Source: Pseudomonas fluorescens
GTDB taxonomy: Bacteria; Pseudomonadota; Gammaproteobacteria; Pseudomonadales; Pseudomonadaceae
Direction: 5' to 3'
NCBI RefSeq assembly: GCF_902497855.1
Contig: NZ_CABVHU010000018.1
Location: 1-64,000, forward strand
Length of the DNA: 64,000 bases
Shown: piece after piece, positions 8,361 through 19,745 of the stretch
Position numbering within the stretch: the stretch's first letter is position 1
Layout of the letters: every line of letters starts with the position of its first letter
Notes under the pieces: generated by a model
Told to the model about the DNA's origin: nothing
Databases searched by the model: none
Seen by the model: only the letters and a program-made list of their open reading frames with translations
Translations under genes and position numbers: made by a program

Positions 8361-9371
8361 ATGTTTAGTTTTATTGCCCGCCGACTGGGGTTGTTGATCC
8401 CTACGTTCTTCGGCATCACCTTGCTGACTTTCGCGTTGATTCGCATGATTCCGGGCGACCCCGTGGAAGTGATGATGGGTGAACGTCGGGTCGACCCCGA
8501 AATGCATGCTCAGGCAATGGAACGCCTTGGTCTGAACAAACCCCTGTATGCCCAATACCTGGATTACATCGGCAAACTGGCCCAGGGCGATCTCGGCGAA
8601 TCCCTGCGCACCCGGGAAAGCGTCTGGACCGAGTTCAGCTCGCTGTTCCCCGCGACTCTGGAACTGTCCATGGCCGCCCTGCTGTTCGCCGGCATCCTGG
8701 GCCTGCTGGCCGGGGTGATCGCGGCACTCAAGCGAGGATCCCTGTTCGACCACGGGGTGATGGGCATCTCCCTGGCGGGGTATTCGATGCCGATCTTCTG
8801 GTGGGGCCTGATCCTGATCATGTTCTTCTCGGTGTCCCTGGGCTGGACCCCGGTGTCCGGGCGGATCGACCTGCTCTACGACATCGAGCCGCGGACCGGC
8901 TTCATGCTGATCGATACGCTGCTGGCCGATGACGTCGGTGCCTTCTTCGATGCCCTGCATCACCTGATCCTGCCGGCCATCGTGCTGGGTACCATCCCGC
9001 TGGCGGTGATCGCGCGGATGACCCGTTCTTCGATGCTCGAAGTGCTGCGCGAGGACTACATCCGTACCGCCCGCGCCAAAGGCCTGTCACCGTCGCGCGT
9101 GGTGTTCGTCCACGGTCTGCGTAACGCGCTGATTCCGGTGCTGACCGTGGTCGGCCTGCAAGTCGGCACATTGCTGGCCGGTGCGGTCCTGACCGAAACC
9201 ATCTTCTCCTGGCCCGGCATCGGCAAATGGCTGATCGAAGCCATTGGCGCCCGGGATTATCCCGTGGTGCAGAACGGCATCCTGTTAATCGCCTGCCTGG
9301 TGATTCTGGTCAACTTCGTGGTGGACATCCTCTACGGCTTTGCCAACCCACGCATCCGTCATCAGCGCTGA
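8361..9371 (+). CDS. dppB: Dipeptide ABC transporter permease DppB
   Basis: This 336-residue inner-membrane protein of the BPD_transp_1 family has an N-terminal membrane helix (residues about 9-30) and five more helices. The cytoplasmic EAA-type loop is near residues 225-245 (EDYIRTARAKGLS), where it docks with the ATPases. The N-terminal FIARRLGLLIPTF opening is characteristic of DppB/OppB. Seven bases separate its stop from the start of dppC, as expected for a tightly coupled operon. With DppC it forms the transmembrane channel for di- and oligopeptides released by the upstream binding proteins. Confidence 0.95.
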   Translation: MFSFIARRLGLLIPTFFGITLLTFALIRMIPGDPVEVMMGERRVDPEMHAQAMERLGLNKPLYAQYLDYIGKLAQGDLGESLRTRESVWTEFSSLFPATLELSMAALLFAGILGLLAGVIAALKRGSLFDHGVMGISLAGYSMPIFWWGLILIMFFSVSLGWTPVSGRIDLLYDIEPRTGFMLIDTLLADDVGAFFDALHHLILPAIVLGTIPLAVIARMTRSSMLEVLREDYIRTARAKGLSPSRVVFVHGLRNALIPVLTVVGLQVGTLLAGAVLTETIFSWPGIGKWLIEAIGARDYPVVQNGILLIACLVILVNFVVDILYGFANPRIRHQR

Positions 9372-9378
9372 GATCATC

Positions 9379-10308
9379 ATGACCATGACCACTCCAGCTT
9401 CAACTTCAAATCAAGCGGTAACAGTCGATCAAAGCCTGCTGTACCCGTCGCCGTACAAAGAATTCTGGCACGCCTTCTCCCGCAACAAAGGCGCCGTTGC
9501 CGGCCTGATGTTCATGCTGCTGATCATTTTCTGCGCGATCTTCGCGCCCTGGGTTGCCCCGCATAACCCGAGCGAGCAGTACCGTGACTTCCTGCTGACC
9601 CCGCCGGCCTGGCTGGAAGGTGGGCAGATCCAGTTCCTGCTCGGCACCGATGAACTGGGGCGCGACCTGCTGTCGCGGTTGATCAACGGTTCGCGCCTGT
9701 CCCTGCTGATCGGTTTGTCGTCGGTGGTGATGTCGCTGATTCCGGGGATCCTGTTGGGTCTGTTCGCCGGGTTCTTCCCGCGGATTCTGGGCCCGACCAT
9801 CATGCGTCTGATGGACATCATGCTGGCCCTGCCGTCCCTGCTGCTGGCCGTGGCGATTGTCGCCATCCTCGGCCCTGGCCTGATCAACACCATTATTGCC
9901 ATCGCCGTGGTTTCGTTGCCGTCCTATGTTCGTCTGACCCGCGCCGCAGTGATGGGCGAACTGAACCGCGACTACGTGACCGCCGCGCGCCTGGCCGGTG
10001 CCGGTCTGCCACGCCTGATGTTCGTCACGGTGCTGCCCAACTGCATGGCGCCGCTGATCGTTCAGGCGACCCTGAGTTTCTCCTCGGCGATTCTCGATGC
10101 CGCGGCACTGGGCTTCCTCGGCCTTGGCGTACAACCGCCAACGCCTGAGTGGGGCACCATGCTGGCTTCGGCTCGCGACTACATCGAACGCGCCTGGTGG
10201 GTCGTCAGCCTGCCCGGCTTGACCATTTTGCTCAGCGTGCTGGCAATCAACTTGATGGGCGACGGCCTGCGCGATGCGCTGGACCCAAAACTCAAGAACG
10301 CCGCCTGA
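9379..10308 (+). CDS. dppC: Dipeptide ABC transporter permease DppC
   Basis: This is the second permease half, 309 residues, with the DppC/OppC layout: a short cytoplasmic N-terminus, one helix, a periplasmic loop containing LLGTDELGRDLLSRL, then five helices. The EAA loop is near residues 195-215 (RDYVTAARLAGA). ATG 9379 is chosen because the upstream in-frame extension overlaps the dppB coding end and is not conserved-looking. The gene is followed 10 bases later by dppD with a GAGGAG site. Confidence 0.95.
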   Translation: MTMTTPASTSNQAVTVDQSLLYPSPYKEFWHAFSRNKGAVAGLMFMLLIIFCAIFAPWVAPHNPSEQYRDFLLTPPAWLEGGQIQFLLGTDELGRDLLSRLINGSRLSLLIGLSSVVMSLIPGILLGLFAGFFPRILGPTIMRLMDIMLALPSLLLAVAIVAILGPGLINTIIAIAVVSLPSYVRLTRAAVMGELNRDYVTAARLAGAGLPRLMFVTVLPNCMAPLIVQATLSFSSAILDAAALGFLGLGVQPPTPEWGTMLASARDYIERAWWVVSLPGLTILLSVLAINLMGDGLRDALDPKLKNAA

Positions 10309-10318
10309 GGAGATTCAC

Positions 10319-11286
10319 ATGTCACTGTTGGAAATCAAGAATCTCAACGTTCGCTTCGGCGACAAGAACGCCGTACCCGTGGTCGACGGGCTCGACATTA
10401 CCGTGGACAAGGGCGAAGTGCTGGCCATCGTTGGCGAATCGGGTTCCGGCAAGTCCGTGACCATGATGGCGCTGATGGGCCTGATCGAGCATCCGGGGAT
10501 CGTCACCGCCGACGCCCTGAATTTCGACGGCAAGAACATGCTCAAGCTGAGCAACCGCCAGCGCCGGCAAATCGTCGGCAAAGACCTGGCCATGGTGTTC
10601 CAGGACCCGATGACCGCGCTGAACCCGAGCTACACCGTCGGTTTCCAGATAGAGGAAGTGCTGCGCCTGCACCTGAAAATGTCCGGCAAGCAAGCCCGTG
10701 CCCGCGCCATCGAACTGCTGGAAAAAGTGGAAATCCCCGGCGCCGCCAGCCGCATGAGTGCCTACCCGCATCAACTGTCCGGCGGCATGAGCCAGCGCGT
10801 TGCGATCGCCATGGCGATTGCCGGCGAACCGAAACTGTTGATCGCCGATGAGCCGACCACGGCGCTGGACGTGACCATTCAGGCGCAGATCATGGACCTG
10901 CTGCTGGCCCTGCAAAAAGAGCAGAACATGGGCCTGGTGCTGATCACCCACGACCTCGCGGTCGTGGCCGAAACCGCCCAGCGTGTGTGCGTGATGTACG
11001 CGGGGCAAGCGGTGGAAGTCGGTCAGGTGCCACAACTGTTCGACATCCCGGCCCACCCGTACAGCGAAGCGCTGCTCAAGGCGATTCCGGAACACAGCCT
11101 CGGCGCCGCGCGCCTGTCGACGCTGCCGGGCATCGTTCCCGGTCGTTACGACCGCCCGCAAGGCTGCCTGCTGTCGCCGCGCTGCCCGTACGTGCAGGAA
11201 AACTGCCGCACGCAACGTCCGGCCCTTGACCCGAAAAGCCATAGCCTCGCCCGCTGCTTCTACCCGCTGAATCAGGAGGTGGCGTA

Positions 11287-11287
<1 letters not shown>
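10319..11287 (+). CDS. dppD: Dipeptide ABC transporter ATP-binding protein DppD
   Basis: This 322-residue ABC ATPase has Walker A GESGSGKS at residues 39-46, signature LSGGMSQR near 158 and Walker B LLIADEPT near 178. The C-terminal oligo_HPY extension carries four cysteines (CLLSPRCPYVQENC and a later ARC), the set that binds an iron-sulfur cluster in structurally studied DppD proteins. ATG 10319 has a strong GAGGAG site. The stop overlaps the next start as TAATG. It pairs with DppF to drive peptide import. Confidence 0.95.
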
Positions 11288-12267
<980 letters not shown>

Positions 12268-12292
12268 GCAAACCTGTAACCGGCACAAAAAA

Positions 12293-12384
12293 CTGTGGGA
12301 GCGAGCTTGCTCGCGAAGGCGGAGGATCAGTCAATAGAAGTATCAACTGACAAACCGCTTTCGGGAGCAAGCCCGCTCCCACAG
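12293..12384. repeat. REPIN after dppF
   Basis: Two inverted REP units (GTGGGAGCGAGCTTGCTCGCGA and the opposite arm) flank about 35 bases. Confidence 0.85.
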
Positions 12385-12418
12385 GGACTGTGTTTCATCC
12401 AGGGTTAAGTGATAACCC

Positions 12419-12470
12419 AACCTCTTCCACCGCGATTGCACATCAGTCGGCGCAGAAGAGGTTTATTTTG
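12419..12470. terminator. Possible intrinsic terminator downstream of dppF
   Basis: AACCTCTTC and GAAGAGGTT form a 9-bp stem with a large loop. TTTATTTTG follows on the plus strand. The loop is long, so this is tentative. The region is also just past the 3' end of the convergent small gene at 12479. Confidence 0.35.
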
Positions 12471-12478
12471 TTTGCGGT

Positions 12479-12721
12479 TTATGTCTGGGTGTCGTCCTCG
12501 CCCTCGTCACCGTCCATCGAATCGTCCTCTTCCGAGCTGCCAGCCAGACTCTGGTCACCCGCCTCTGATCCGGATTGGGCAATCATCGTCTCGCTCTGCG
12601 TGCCCTGCCAATTCCAGGCCTGTTTGTCATGCTCCTGACACTCCGCCCACGCCGCGGACGAACCGAGGGACAGCAACACCAACACCTTCAGCAACAAAAT
12701 ACCGCGAAGAAACATGCTCAT
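12479..12721 (-). CDS. Small secreted acidic hypothetical protein
   Basis: This 80-residue product has a clear Sec signal (about 24 residues, ending AWA-E), followed by a mature chain of about 55 residues. Its last 25 residues are highly acidic and serine-rich (EEDDSMDGDEGEDD). I recognise no domain. ATG 12721 has a GGAGGGAG site six bases upstream; the longer frame to 12742 lacks a better site. It is convergent with dppF and stands alone. An acidic mature part suggests metal or cation binding or an extended linker, but this is speculation. Confidence 0.6.
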   Translation of the reverse strand: MSMFLRGILLLKVLVLLSLGSSAAWAECQEHDKQAWNWQGTQSETMIAQSGSEAGDQSLAGSSEEDDSMDGDEGEDDTQT

Positions 12722-12896
12722 AGCCGACTCCCTCCTGCCCACGACGAACCCGGGTGCCGTGGCTTTTGTGCGAGACAGTTGTGATCGAGCGGGTTCTCAA
12801 ACCAGAACGTTGATGATCGCCGGGAAATGCCACCCACGCAGAGAATGGTTTTGCATAATCGCTATGGCGAATGGTTATTTAACAGAGATGATGTCC

Positions 12897-12924
12897 CCTG
12901 TAGGAGCAAGCTTGCTCGCGATGG
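12897..12924. repeat. Solitary REP palindrome
   Basis: One REP unit (TAGGAGCAAGCTTGCTCGCGA) has no nearby inverted partner. The following bases (GGCCAACGATAACGCG) resemble the conserved inner part of the REPINs in this window. Confidence 0.75.
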
Positions 12925-12993
12925 AGGCCAACGATAACGCGCCCTTCCTGAATGAATGCGGCGCCCTTGAGCATCGTCGGAACGCCGCCCCCA

Positions 12994-13123
12994 AAACCCC
13001 GCAGCTTTCGCAACGGGGCTTTGGGTGTTTCAGGTCAGCGCTTAACGATGCTCACGCCGCGCGGAATTTCACGTCCGGACAGCGCTCTTGCATCAGCGCC
13101 AGGTTGACCCGGGGCGGGGCCAG
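12994..13123. repeat. Direct repeat of the prfC 3' end and its terminator (copy A)
   Basis: This stretch matches 14104-14237 with only scattered mismatches and a 2-base deletion. It covers the prfC terminator, stop region and last 26 or so codons. Together the two copies bracket the HD-domain gene. Confidence 0.85.
13042..13123 (-). pseudogene. Decayed fragment of the prfC C-terminus
   Basis: The minus strand reads RVNLALMQERCPDVKFRA, against RVNLALMEERWPDVKFRA in the intact prfC. A 2-base deletion then shifts the frame, so the terminal residues differ and a premature TGA appears. Only about 27 codons are present and there is no start. It is a relic of recombination at the prfC 3' end rather than a gene. 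Confidence 0.8.
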
Positions 13124-13213
13124 ATTCTTGCGCACGTCGATAGTTCGTCGCAGGGTTGACGCTCGCGCATGGAGGCCTCCCAAAACAAGCACGTTTGCAA
13201 TTAGGGATATTTG

Positions 13214-13867
13214 ATGATCACAACTGTTTTTGCTCCGTTGCAATCTCTCGCCGATACTCTGCTGCCTCATGCACTGGAACCGTCGGAGGACGGTGCTCAC
13301 GATCTGTCGCACCTACAGAGGGTGTGGAACAACGCCCGCACGCTTCATGCGCAAGAGGGAGGCAATCTTGAAGTGCTTTTGGCAGCGGTGCTGCTGCACG
13401 ATTGCGTGACAGTGGAAAAAAACTCGCCGCTACGATCACAAGCGTCAATGCTAGCGGCGCAGAAAGCATCACAGGTGTTGGCGGAGATAGGCTGGATGAG
13501 CACAAAAATCAACCTTGTCGCCCATGCCATCGAAGCCCATAGTTTTTCAGCCAGCATCGCCCCGACCTCGCTGGAAGCGAAAATCATGCAAGACGCTGAC
13601 CGCCTGGACGCCTTAGGCATGGTCGGAGTCGCACGCATGTTCTACGTTGGCGGACGCTTAGGTCACGCGCTATACGACCCGCAGGACCCCGAAGCCAACC
13701 AGCGCGACTACGACGACAAACGCTTTTGCCTTGATCATTTTCAGACCAAGTTGCTGCACTTGGCAGATGGTTTCCAGACCGTGACGGGACAACGTCTGGC
13801 GCAGATTCGCCATGACCGGTTGAAAAGCTTTCTGGATCTGTTCAAAGAAGAGATCGGTATTGGCTGA
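13214..13867 (+). CDS. yedJ: YedJ-family HD-domain phosphohydrolase
   Basis: This 217-residue cytoplasmic protein has an HD-superfamily metal-dependent fold. The metal-ligand set is visible as HDLSH (near 29-33), the HD pair in LLHDC (near 66), AHAIEAHS, and DADRLDALG (near 131). The late block DDKRFCLDHFQTKLL matches E. coli YedJ closely, from memory of that family. The physiological substrate is not known. ATG 13214 has an AGGGA site six bases upstream. The gene is bracketed by a decayed copy of the prfC 3' end (12994-13123) and the real one (14104-14237), which suggests it arrived with a recombined segment. Confidence 0.8.
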   Translation: MITTVFAPLQSLADTLLPHALEPSEDGAHDLSHLQRVWNNARTLHAQEGGNLEVLLAAVLLHDCVTVEKNSPLRSQASMLAAQKASQVLAEIGWMSTKINLVAHAIEAHSFSASIAPTSLEAKIMQDADRLDALGMVGVARMFYVGGRLGHALYDPQDPEANQRDYDDKRFCLDHFQTKLLHLADGFQTVTGQRLAQIRHDRLKSFLDLFKEEIGIG

Positions 13868-13953
13868 TCCCACACGCATGGCAGATGGTTTTCTATCAGG
13901 GGACATGTTCCCAAGAGACGACTGCCGTTCATTTTAGGCTGACTAATTTCAAA

Positions 13954-14042
13954 CCTGTGGGGGCGAGCTCGCGCCCGGAGAGGCCTTCACTGCCATTGAT
14001 GTTGTCTGATCTGCCGTCATCGCGAGCAAGCTTGCTCCTACA
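13954..14042. repeat. Degenerate REPIN between yedJ and prfC
   Basis: Two inverted REP-like arms (GGGGGCGAGCTCGCGCCC and GCGAGCAAGCTTGCTCC) are of different sub-type, so the element is imperfect. Confidence 0.65.
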
Positions 14043-14103
14043 TAGTTGTGGTGCCTCAACTCAATCTGACCAACGCTTCGCCCAAGCAGACCCATGAGCA
14101 ACA

Positions 14104-14134
14104 AAAAGCCCCGCGGCTTTCGCAACGGGGCTTT
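14104..14134 (-). terminator. Rho-independent terminator of prfC
   Basis: On the minus strand AGCCCCG pairs with CGGGGCT around GCGAAAGC-containing loop bases, followed by TTTTTG. The same structure is copied at 12994-13024. Confidence 0.85.
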
Positions 14135-14153
14135 TGGTGTTTCAGGTCAGCGT

Positions 14154-15737
<1,584 letters not shown>

Positions 15738-16178
15738 GGGAAATCGCCTGGCAGGTGATTCAAAAAAGGGCGCAGATTATAGCCCAACTTGAGTCAATAA
15801 CCGAACCGTTGAGCACATTAGGGGTGGCCAAATGCTGCTTCAGATGGGAACCTTTCAGACCGTGGAGGCGTCCACTCCCCTGTTACGACTATTCGTCAGG
15901 GTTGAAAAATCAGCAAGTTAGCCTGACGAGGCTGCGCTTATGGCTCGATAAGCCGTACGCCTTTCTCCTGTAGGAGCGAGCCTGCTCGCGAAAAACGTCC
16001 AGACGAATGCGTTCATTCAGAATGCACGCGTCATCGTTGACGTCCTTCGCGAGCTGGCTCGCTCCCACAGGGGGGACGCGCACGGCATGAGCTGCTTCTC
16101 GCGAACGTTGATCCCGGCAGCCAGGAATGGCATGCCACACGGGACTGCGTCCGCCGACTGAACAAAAGGAGTCCGCCT
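15738..16178. other. Divergent intergenic region between prfC and the OpuC-type operon
   Basis: About 440 bases hold a REPIN at 15967-16071. The rest must include promoters for prfC (left) and the transporter operon (right), but no box pair is convincing. Confidence 0.4.
15967..16071. repeat. REPIN upstream of the OpuC-type operon
   Basis: TAGGAGCGAGCCTGCTCGCGA and its inverted partner flank a core containing the conserved ACGCGTCATCGTTGACG motif in reverse orientation. Confidence 0.85.
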
Positions 16179-16895
16179 GTGGCTATTCGCTATGGCAAGG
16201 GGCTGATAGGAGGTGCGGTTGTCGTCGCCCTCCTGGCCCTGCTGATCCATTGGATTGGCATCAACACGATCGAACATTACCGCGACGATTTGTTGTTCTA
16301 CCTGCAAGCTCATCTGATTCTGGTCCTCTTTTCCATGCTGGCCGCCCTTGTAGTGGGCATACCCGCCGGTATCTTCCTCAGCCGCCCGACCATGGTTGGA
16401 CGCGCCGAACGCTTCATGCAGATCTTCAACATCGGCAACACCGTGCCGCCTCTTGCCGTACTGGCCATCGCCCTGGGTATCCTCGGCATCGGCAGCGGTC
16501 CCGCGATCTTCGCCCTGTTCCTCGCCTCGCTGTTGCCGATCGTGCGCAACACCTATGAAGGCCTGAAAAATGTGCAGGGTTCGCTCAAGGAAGCGGCCGT
16601 CGGCATCGGCATGACACCGACTCAGGTGTTGTGGCGGGTCGAACTGCCGAACGCCGTGCCGATCATCATCGGTGGCGTGCGCGTGGCGCTGGCGATCAAC
16701 GTCGGTACCGCACCCCTGGCGTTCCTGATCGGCGCCAACAGTCTGGGCAGTCTGATTTTCCCCGGCATCGCCCTGAACAATCAGCCGCAACTGATGCTCG
16801 GCGCGGCCTGCACCGCCCTGCTGGCCTTGCTGCTCGACGGCCTGGTGACACTCGCCAGCCGCCTCTGGCTCGAACGCGGGCTGCGCCCGTCTTAA
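16179..16895 (+). CDS. Compatible-solute ABC transporter permease (OpuC/Osm type), first
   Basis: This 238-residue inner-membrane permease of the BPD_transp_1 family has about six helices and an EAA-type loop (LKEAAVGIGMTPTQVLWRVELP, near residues 130-152) typical of glycine-betaine/carnitine/choline importers such as OpuCB/CD and OsmW/Y. It starts at GTG 16179, with an AGGAG site seven bases upstream; no ATG start fits. It is first in a four-gene operon (permease, binding protein, permease, ATPase). The related PAO1 cluster is PA3888-PA3891 by memory. Confidence 0.88.
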   Translation: MAIRYGKGLIGGAVVVALLALLIHWIGINTIEHYRDDLLFYLQAHLILVLFSMLAALVVGIPAGIFLSRPTMVGRAERFMQIFNIGNTVPPLAVLAIALGILGIGSGPAIFALFLASLLPIVRNTYEGLKNVQGSLKEAAVGIGMTPTQVLWRVELPNAVPIIIGGVRVALAINVGTAPLAFLIGANSLGSLIFPGIALNNQPQLMLGAACTALLALLLDGLVTLASRLWLERGLRPS

Positions 16896-16915
16896 GCCTC
16901 GGCAAAGGAATCGAT

Positions 16916-17809
16916 ATGAAAAAGCTATGCTTATTTTTAGGCTGCGCCCTGCTGTTCGCAGGATTTGCCCAAGCCGCTGAAAAACCGGTGATTCGCATCG
17001 GCGCCCGGGTGTTCACCGAACAGACCCTGCTCGCGGAAATCACCTCCCAGTACCTGCGCACCAAGGGTTACGACACCCAGGTGACCGGCGGTCTGGGCAG
17101 CAACCTCGCCCGCAGCGCTCAGGAAAGCGGCCAGCTGGACCTGATATGGGAATACACCGGCGTGTCGCTGGTGGCTTACAACCATGTCACCGACAAACTC
17201 GACAGCGCGCAGTCCTACGCGAAGGTGAAAGAACTCGACGGGAAAAAAGGCCTGGTCTGGCTCACCCCGTCGAAGTTCAGCAATACCTACGCCCTGGCAC
17301 TCCCGGAAAAAACCGCGAAGGCTTATCCGCAGATCAACACCATCAGCGAGCTGAACACGGTGATGCAGGCTGAGTCGAAGACCAACCACCTCGTCGCCCT
17401 GGACACCGAGTTCGCCAACCGTTCCGATGGCATGGCCGGCATGGTCGACCTCTATGGCATGAACCTGACCCGTAAAAACACCCGCCAGATGGATGCCGGG
17501 CTGGTCTACACCGCCCTGCGTAATAGCCAGGTGTTTGCCGGCCTGGTCTATACCACCGACGGCCGCTTGAACGCCTTCAAGCTCAAGTTGCTGGAAGACG
17601 ACAAGCACTACTTCCCGGATTACACCGCAGCCCCGGTGGTACGTCAGGTGTACCTCGACGCCCATCCGGCACTGGCGGAAGACATCAAACCGCTGGCCGA
17701 ACTGTTCGATGACGCCACCATGCGTGCGCTGAATGCGCGGGTCGACGTCGATCACGAAAGCCCTTCATCCGTTGCCGCAGATTTCCTGCGCCAGCACCCT
17801 ATCAACTGA
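16916..17809 (+). CDS. Osmoprotectant-binding periplasmic protein (OpuAC/OsmF type)
   Basis: This 297-residue substrate-binding protein of the OpuAC family has a Sec signal ending near residue 21 (AQA-A). The mature protein starts KPVIRIGARVFTEQ and contains DLIWEYTGV near 75, both typical of quaternary-ammonium binding proteins. There is no lipobox in the right place, so it is probably soluble and periplasmic. ATG 16916 has an AAAGGA site; the longer frame starting at 16631 overlaps the permease and is rejected. It gives the transporter its ligand specificity, which cannot be fixed from sequence (betaine, choline, carnitine or a relative). Confidence 0.88.
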   Translation: MKKLCLFLGCALLFAGFAQAAEKPVIRIGARVFTEQTLLAEITSQYLRTKGYDTQVTGGLGSNLARSAQESGQLDLIWEYTGVSLVAYNHVTDKLDSAQSYAKVKELDGKKGLVWLTPSKFSNTYALALPEKTAKAYPQINTISELNTVMQAESKTNHLVALDTEFANRSDGMAGMVDLYGMNLTRKNTRQMDAGLVYTALRNSQVFAGLVYTTDGRLNAFKLKLLEDDKHYFPDYTAAPVVRQVYLDAHPALAEDIKPLAELFDDATMRALNARVDVDHESPSSVAADFLRQHPIN

Positions 17810-17821
17810 GGAGGAAAAGAC

Positions 17822-18475
17822 ATGGAATTTCTGAACGCCTTTTCCCATCTCGACTGGGCGCAGGTCGCGCAATTGACCTGGCAGCACATCACGCTGGTCG
17901 GCATTGCCGTGACATTGGCGATCCTGGTTGGCGTGCCGCTGGGCATCCTGATGACGCGCTTCCCGACACTCGCCGGCCCGTTACAGGCCAGCGCCACGGT
18001 GCTGCTGACCGTGCCATCGATTGCCCTGTTCGGCCTGCTGCTGCCGTTCTACTCGAAATTCGGCCAGGGCCTGGGCCCGATGCCGGCGATTACCGCCGTA
18101 TTTTTGTACTCGCTGCTGCCGATCATGCGTAACACCTACCTCGCCCTGACCGGCGTCGAACCCGGCATTCGCGAAGCCGCCCGCGGCATCGGCATGACCT
18201 TCGGCCAGCGCCTGCGCATGGTCGAACTGCCGATTGCCGTGCCGGTGATCCTCGCCGGTGTGCGCACCGCCGTGGTCATGAACATTGGCGTCATGACCAT
18301 CGCCGCGACCATCGGCGCCGGTGGCCTCGGTGTACTCATTCTCGCTTCAATCAGCCGCAGCGACATGTCGATGCTGATCGTCGGCGCCGTGCTGGTCAGC
18401 CTCCTGGCCATCTTCGCCGACCTGCTTCTGCAATGGCTGCAACGCACGCTGACTCCAAAAGGACTCCTGAAATGA
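17822..18475 (+). CDS. Compatible-solute ABC transporter permease (OpuC/Osm type), second
   Basis: This 217-residue permease is close to the OpuCB type, with five or six helices and an EAA loop near residues 117-140 (IREAARGIGMTFGQRLRM). It has a strong GAGGAG site before ATG 17822, 12 bases after the binding-protein stop. Its stop overlaps the ATPase start (ATGA), so the two are translationally coupled. It forms a heterodimeric channel with the permease at 16179. Confidence 0.88.
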   Translation: MEFLNAFSHLDWAQVAQLTWQHITLVGIAVTLAILVGVPLGILMTRFPTLAGPLQASATVLLTVPSIALFGLLLPFYSKFGQGLGPMPAITAVFLYSLLPIMRNTYLALTGVEPGIREAARGIGMTFGQRLRMVELPIAVPVILAGVRTAVVMNIGVMTIAATIGAGGLGVLILASISRSDMSMLIVGAVLVSLLAIFADLLLQWLQRTLTPKGLLK

Positions 18476-19629
18476 TCGAACTTCAAAACCTCAGCAAGAC
18501 CTTCCAAAGCAACGGCAAAGATGTGAAAGCCGTGGACTCGGTAAGCCTGACCGTCAATGAAGGCGAGATCTGTGTGTTCCTCGGGCCATCGGGCTGCGGC
18601 AAAAGCACCACGCTGAAAATGATCAACCGCCTGATCAAGCCGACCTCGGGCAAGATCCTGATCAATGGCGAAGACACCACCGACCTCGACGCCGTGACCC
18701 TGCGTCGCAACATCGGTTATGTGATCCAGCAGATCGGCTTGTTCCCGAACATGACCATCGAGGAAAACATCACCATCGTTCCGCGCCTGCTGGGCTGGGA
18801 CAAGCAGAAATGCCACGACCGCGCCCGCGAGTTGATGAGCATGATCAAGCTCGAGCCCAAGCAGTACCTGAATCGCTACCCGCGTGAGTTGTCCGGCGGC
18901 CAGCAACAGCGGATCGGCGTGATTCGCGCCCTGGCGGCCGATGCGCCGTTGCTGCTGATGGATGAACCGTTTGGCGCGGTCGACCCGATCAACCGCGAGA
19001 TGATCCAGAACGAGTTCTTCGAGATGCAACGGGCGCTGAACAAGACGGTGATCATGGTCAGCCATGACATCGACGAAGCTATCAAGCTGGGCGACAAGAT
19101 CGCGATCTTCCGCGCCGGCAAGCTGCTGCAGATCGACCATCCGGACACCTTGCTCGCGCACCCGGTGGACGACTTTGTCAGCAACTTCGTCGGCCAGGAC
19201 AGCACGCTCAAGCGGCTGTTGCTGGTAAAAGCCGAAGATGCGGCGGACAACGCGCCGTCGGTGAGCCCGGAAACCCCGGTGGCCGAAGCGTTGGAATTGA
19301 TGGACGAACTTGACCGTCGTTATGTGGTGGTCACTGATGGTGAGAATAAGGCGCTCGGTTATGTACGACGTCGCGACCTGCACCGTCAGACCGGCACTTG
19401 CGCGCAATACCGGCGCGAGTTCAATGCCACCGCGGCGTACGACGAGCACTTGCGCATCCTGTTGTCGCGCATGTACGAGTTCAACCGTTCGTGGCTGCCG
19501 GTGATGGATGCCGAGCGGGTGTTCCTGGGTGAAGTGACCCAGGAATCGATTGCCGAGTACCTCAGTTCCGGCAAGTCCCGTGGCGGCAAGACCAGCATTG
19601 TTTCGCCGGCCGAGACTGCCGTCGCCTGA
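18472..19629 (+). CDS. Compatible-solute ABC transporter ATPase with C-terminal CBS domains (OpuCA/OsmV type)
   Basis: This 385-residue ATPase has Walker A GPSGCGKS near residues 38-45, signature LSGGQQQR near 141 and Walker B LLLMDEPFGAVD near 160. Residues about 250-385 form a tandem CBS pair. In OpuA/OpuC importers this module senses ionic strength or cyclic di-AMP, although the sensing role is family knowledge and not visible here. The ATG at 18472 overlaps the permease stop. Having the ATPase last differs from Bacillus opuC, where it is first. A REPIN follows 12 bases after the stop. Confidence 0.92.
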   Translation: MIELQNLSKTFQSNGKDVKAVDSVSLTVNEGEICVFLGPSGCGKSTTLKMINRLIKPTSGKILINGEDTTDLDAVTLRRNIGYVIQQIGLFPNMTIEENITIVPRLLGWDKQKCHDRARELMSMIKLEPKQYLNRYPRELSGGQQQRIGVIRALAADAPLLLMDEPFGAVDPINREMIQNEFFEMQRALNKTVIMVSHDIDEAIKLGDKIAIFRAGKLLQIDHPDTLLAHPVDDFVSNFVGQDSTLKRLLLVKAEDAADNAPSVSPETPVAEALELMDELDRRYVVVTDGENKALGYVRRRDLHRQTGTCAQYRREFNATAAYDEHLRILLSRMYEFNRSWLPVMDAERVFLGEVTQESIAEYLSSGKSRGGKTSIVSPAETAVA

Positions 19630-19641
19630 TCTGACGCCTTC

Positions 19642-19745
19642 CCTGTAGGAGCGAGCTTGCTCGCGATGGACCTGAGAGCGCCGCGTTGACTCAGGAACCA
19701 CGCATTTTCGTTAACGCCCATCGCGAGCAAGCTTGCTCCTACAGG
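19642..19745. repeat. REPIN after the OpuC-type operon
   Basis: Perfectly inverted REP arms (TAGGAGCGAGCTTGCTCGCGATGG and GCGAGCAAGCTTGCTCCTA) flank a core that contains TTCGTTAACG. Confidence 0.9.

Larger units (their letters stand above)
12722..13213. other. Gene-free stretch with a single REP and a decayed prfC end
   Basis: It contains a single REP at 12897-12924, the duplicated terminator and prfC 3' fragment at 12994-13123, and about 90 bases leading to the HD gene. No other gene is supported. Confidence 0.6.

Noticed and set aside
12714..13214. Plus-strand frame of 166 codons between the small secreted gene and yedJ
   Set aside because: It runs through a REP and the decayed prfC copy, and shows no coding signature.
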